From: an uncultured Ruminococcus sp. | GTDB lineage: Bacteria > Bacillota > Clostridia > Oscillospirales > Ruminococcaceae | Length of the DNA stretch: 7,127 nt | Direction: 5' to 3' | Assembly (NCBI GenBank): GCA_902783235.1 | Contig: CACZQG010000057.1 | Span: 1 to 7,127, forward strand | Part shown: positions 6,643 to 7,127 of the stretch, piece after piece | Numbering within the stretch: position 1 is the stretch's first letter | How the letters are laid out: each line of letters starts with the position of its first letter | Position numbers and translations under genes: made by a program | The notes under the pieces: model-generated | What the model was told of the DNA's origin: nothing | The model's database searches: none | Seen by the model: only the letters and a program-made list of their open reading frames with translations

Positions 6643-7127
6643 ATGATATATTCCGAAAATGAAATATTGCAATATATTGAAGAGCATGACGTCAAATTTG
6701 TAAAACTCACTTTCTGCGGCATAGATGGTAAACTAAAAAATATTTCTGTTTTATCATCTGAAATGGGAGGCGTATTCAAGCGTGGTCTTAAAATAAAGGC
6801 CAAAAAGATAAGGGGATTTTTCCCAAAGGATGGCAAGGATCTTTATCTTTTCCCTGATGCTGCAACAATGACCTTGCTTCCGTGGAGACCACAACAGGGC
6901 AGAGTTATCAGAATGTTCTGCTTTATAAGATATTCGGATGGTACTCCTTTTGAGGGTGACAGCAGATATTTTTTGAAAAAAGCCATGAAGGAGGCAGTAA
7001 AAAAAGGTTATTGCTTCCGATTTGGTACATCCTGCGAATTTACCCTGTTCAGAAATGATGATAATGGATTCCCGACGAAAATTCCTCACGATTACGCCGG
7101 GTACTGTGATATTGCTCCGGAAGATAA
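6643..7127 (+). CDS. Type I glutamine synthetase homologue with altered active-site residues, 5' part
   Basis: The first 161 codons of a glutamine synthetase-family protein, cut by the right edge (family length about 440-470). The N-terminal beta-grasp domain is clear: V-K-F-V-K-L-T-F (17-24), D-G-K-L-K-N-I-S (28-35), D-L-Y-L-F-P-D (66-72), L-P-W-R (78-81), then the start of the catalytic domain with G-T-S-C-E-F (128-133) and P-H-D-Y-A-G-Y. Canonical GS makes glutamine from glutamate, ammonia and ATP, supplying the substrate of the upstream GOGAT. Two key positions differ. The F-D-G-S-S-I latch reads I-K-A-K-K-I (51-56), putting Lys52 where the ammonium-binding Asp50 (Salmonella numbering) sits. 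Ser130 replaces Glu129, a ligand of the second metal; the next Glu (Glu132, equivalent to Glu131) is kept. The frame is open throughout, so it is not an obvious pseudogene. I leave the symbol blank because activity as GlnA is doubtful. Other ligands (Glu212, Glu220, His269, Glu357) lie beyond the window. Confidence 0.85.
   Translation, partial: MIYSENEILQYIEEHDVKFVKLTFCGIDGKLKNISVLSSEMGGVFKRGLKIKAKKIRGFFPKDGKDLYLFPDAATMTLLPWRPQQGRVIRMFCFIRYSDGTPFEGDSRYFLKKAMKEAVKKGYCFRFGTSCEFTLFRNDDNGFPTKIPHDYAGYCDIAPED

Overview
The window carries a nitrogen-assimilation locus from a low-G+C bacterium. AAGGAGG-type ribosome binding sites, TTGACA/TATAAT-like promoters and a Bacillus/Clostridia-length glutamate synthase suggest an anaerobic Firmicute of the Clostridia, possibly Ruminococcus-like. 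The genus is an impression from protein style, not something proved here.

Layout. Bases 1-556 form an AT-rich divergent regulatory region. On the minus strand there is a near-consensus promoter (224-252), a hairpin with a U-rich tail immediately after its expected start site (164-204), a perfect AT-rich palindrome (141-168), and a ribosome-binding-site-like sequence followed by a possible GTG start for a gene that leaves the left edge (1-17). On the plus strand there is an extended -10 promoter (353-381), a long terminator-like hairpin starting only a few bases into the transcript (394-437), and a leader of about 170 nt. A small hairpin (518-537) lies just before the gltB ribosome binding site.

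The plus-strand operon then reads gltB (557-5107, glutamate synthase large subunit), gltD (5110-6588, small subunit, 2-base gap) and, 54 bases later, the first 161 codons of a type I glutamine synthetase homologue (6643 to the right edge). No terminator is visible between them, so all three are probably co-transcribed.

Together GltB and GltD form NADPH-dependent GOGAT (glutamine + 2-oxoglutarate + NADPH gives two glutamates). A glutamine synthetase downstream would normally complete the GS/GOGAT cycle. The main oddity is that this GS homologue lacks two residues normally needed for catalysis: the Asp of the F-D-G-S-S signature is Lys, and one of the two Glu of the G-x-E-x-E-F metal motif is Ser. 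It may therefore be a non-canonical or regulatory GS paralogue. The second point of interest is that both divergent transcripts appear to start straight into terminator-like hairpins. This suggests paired attenuation control of the two transcription units.
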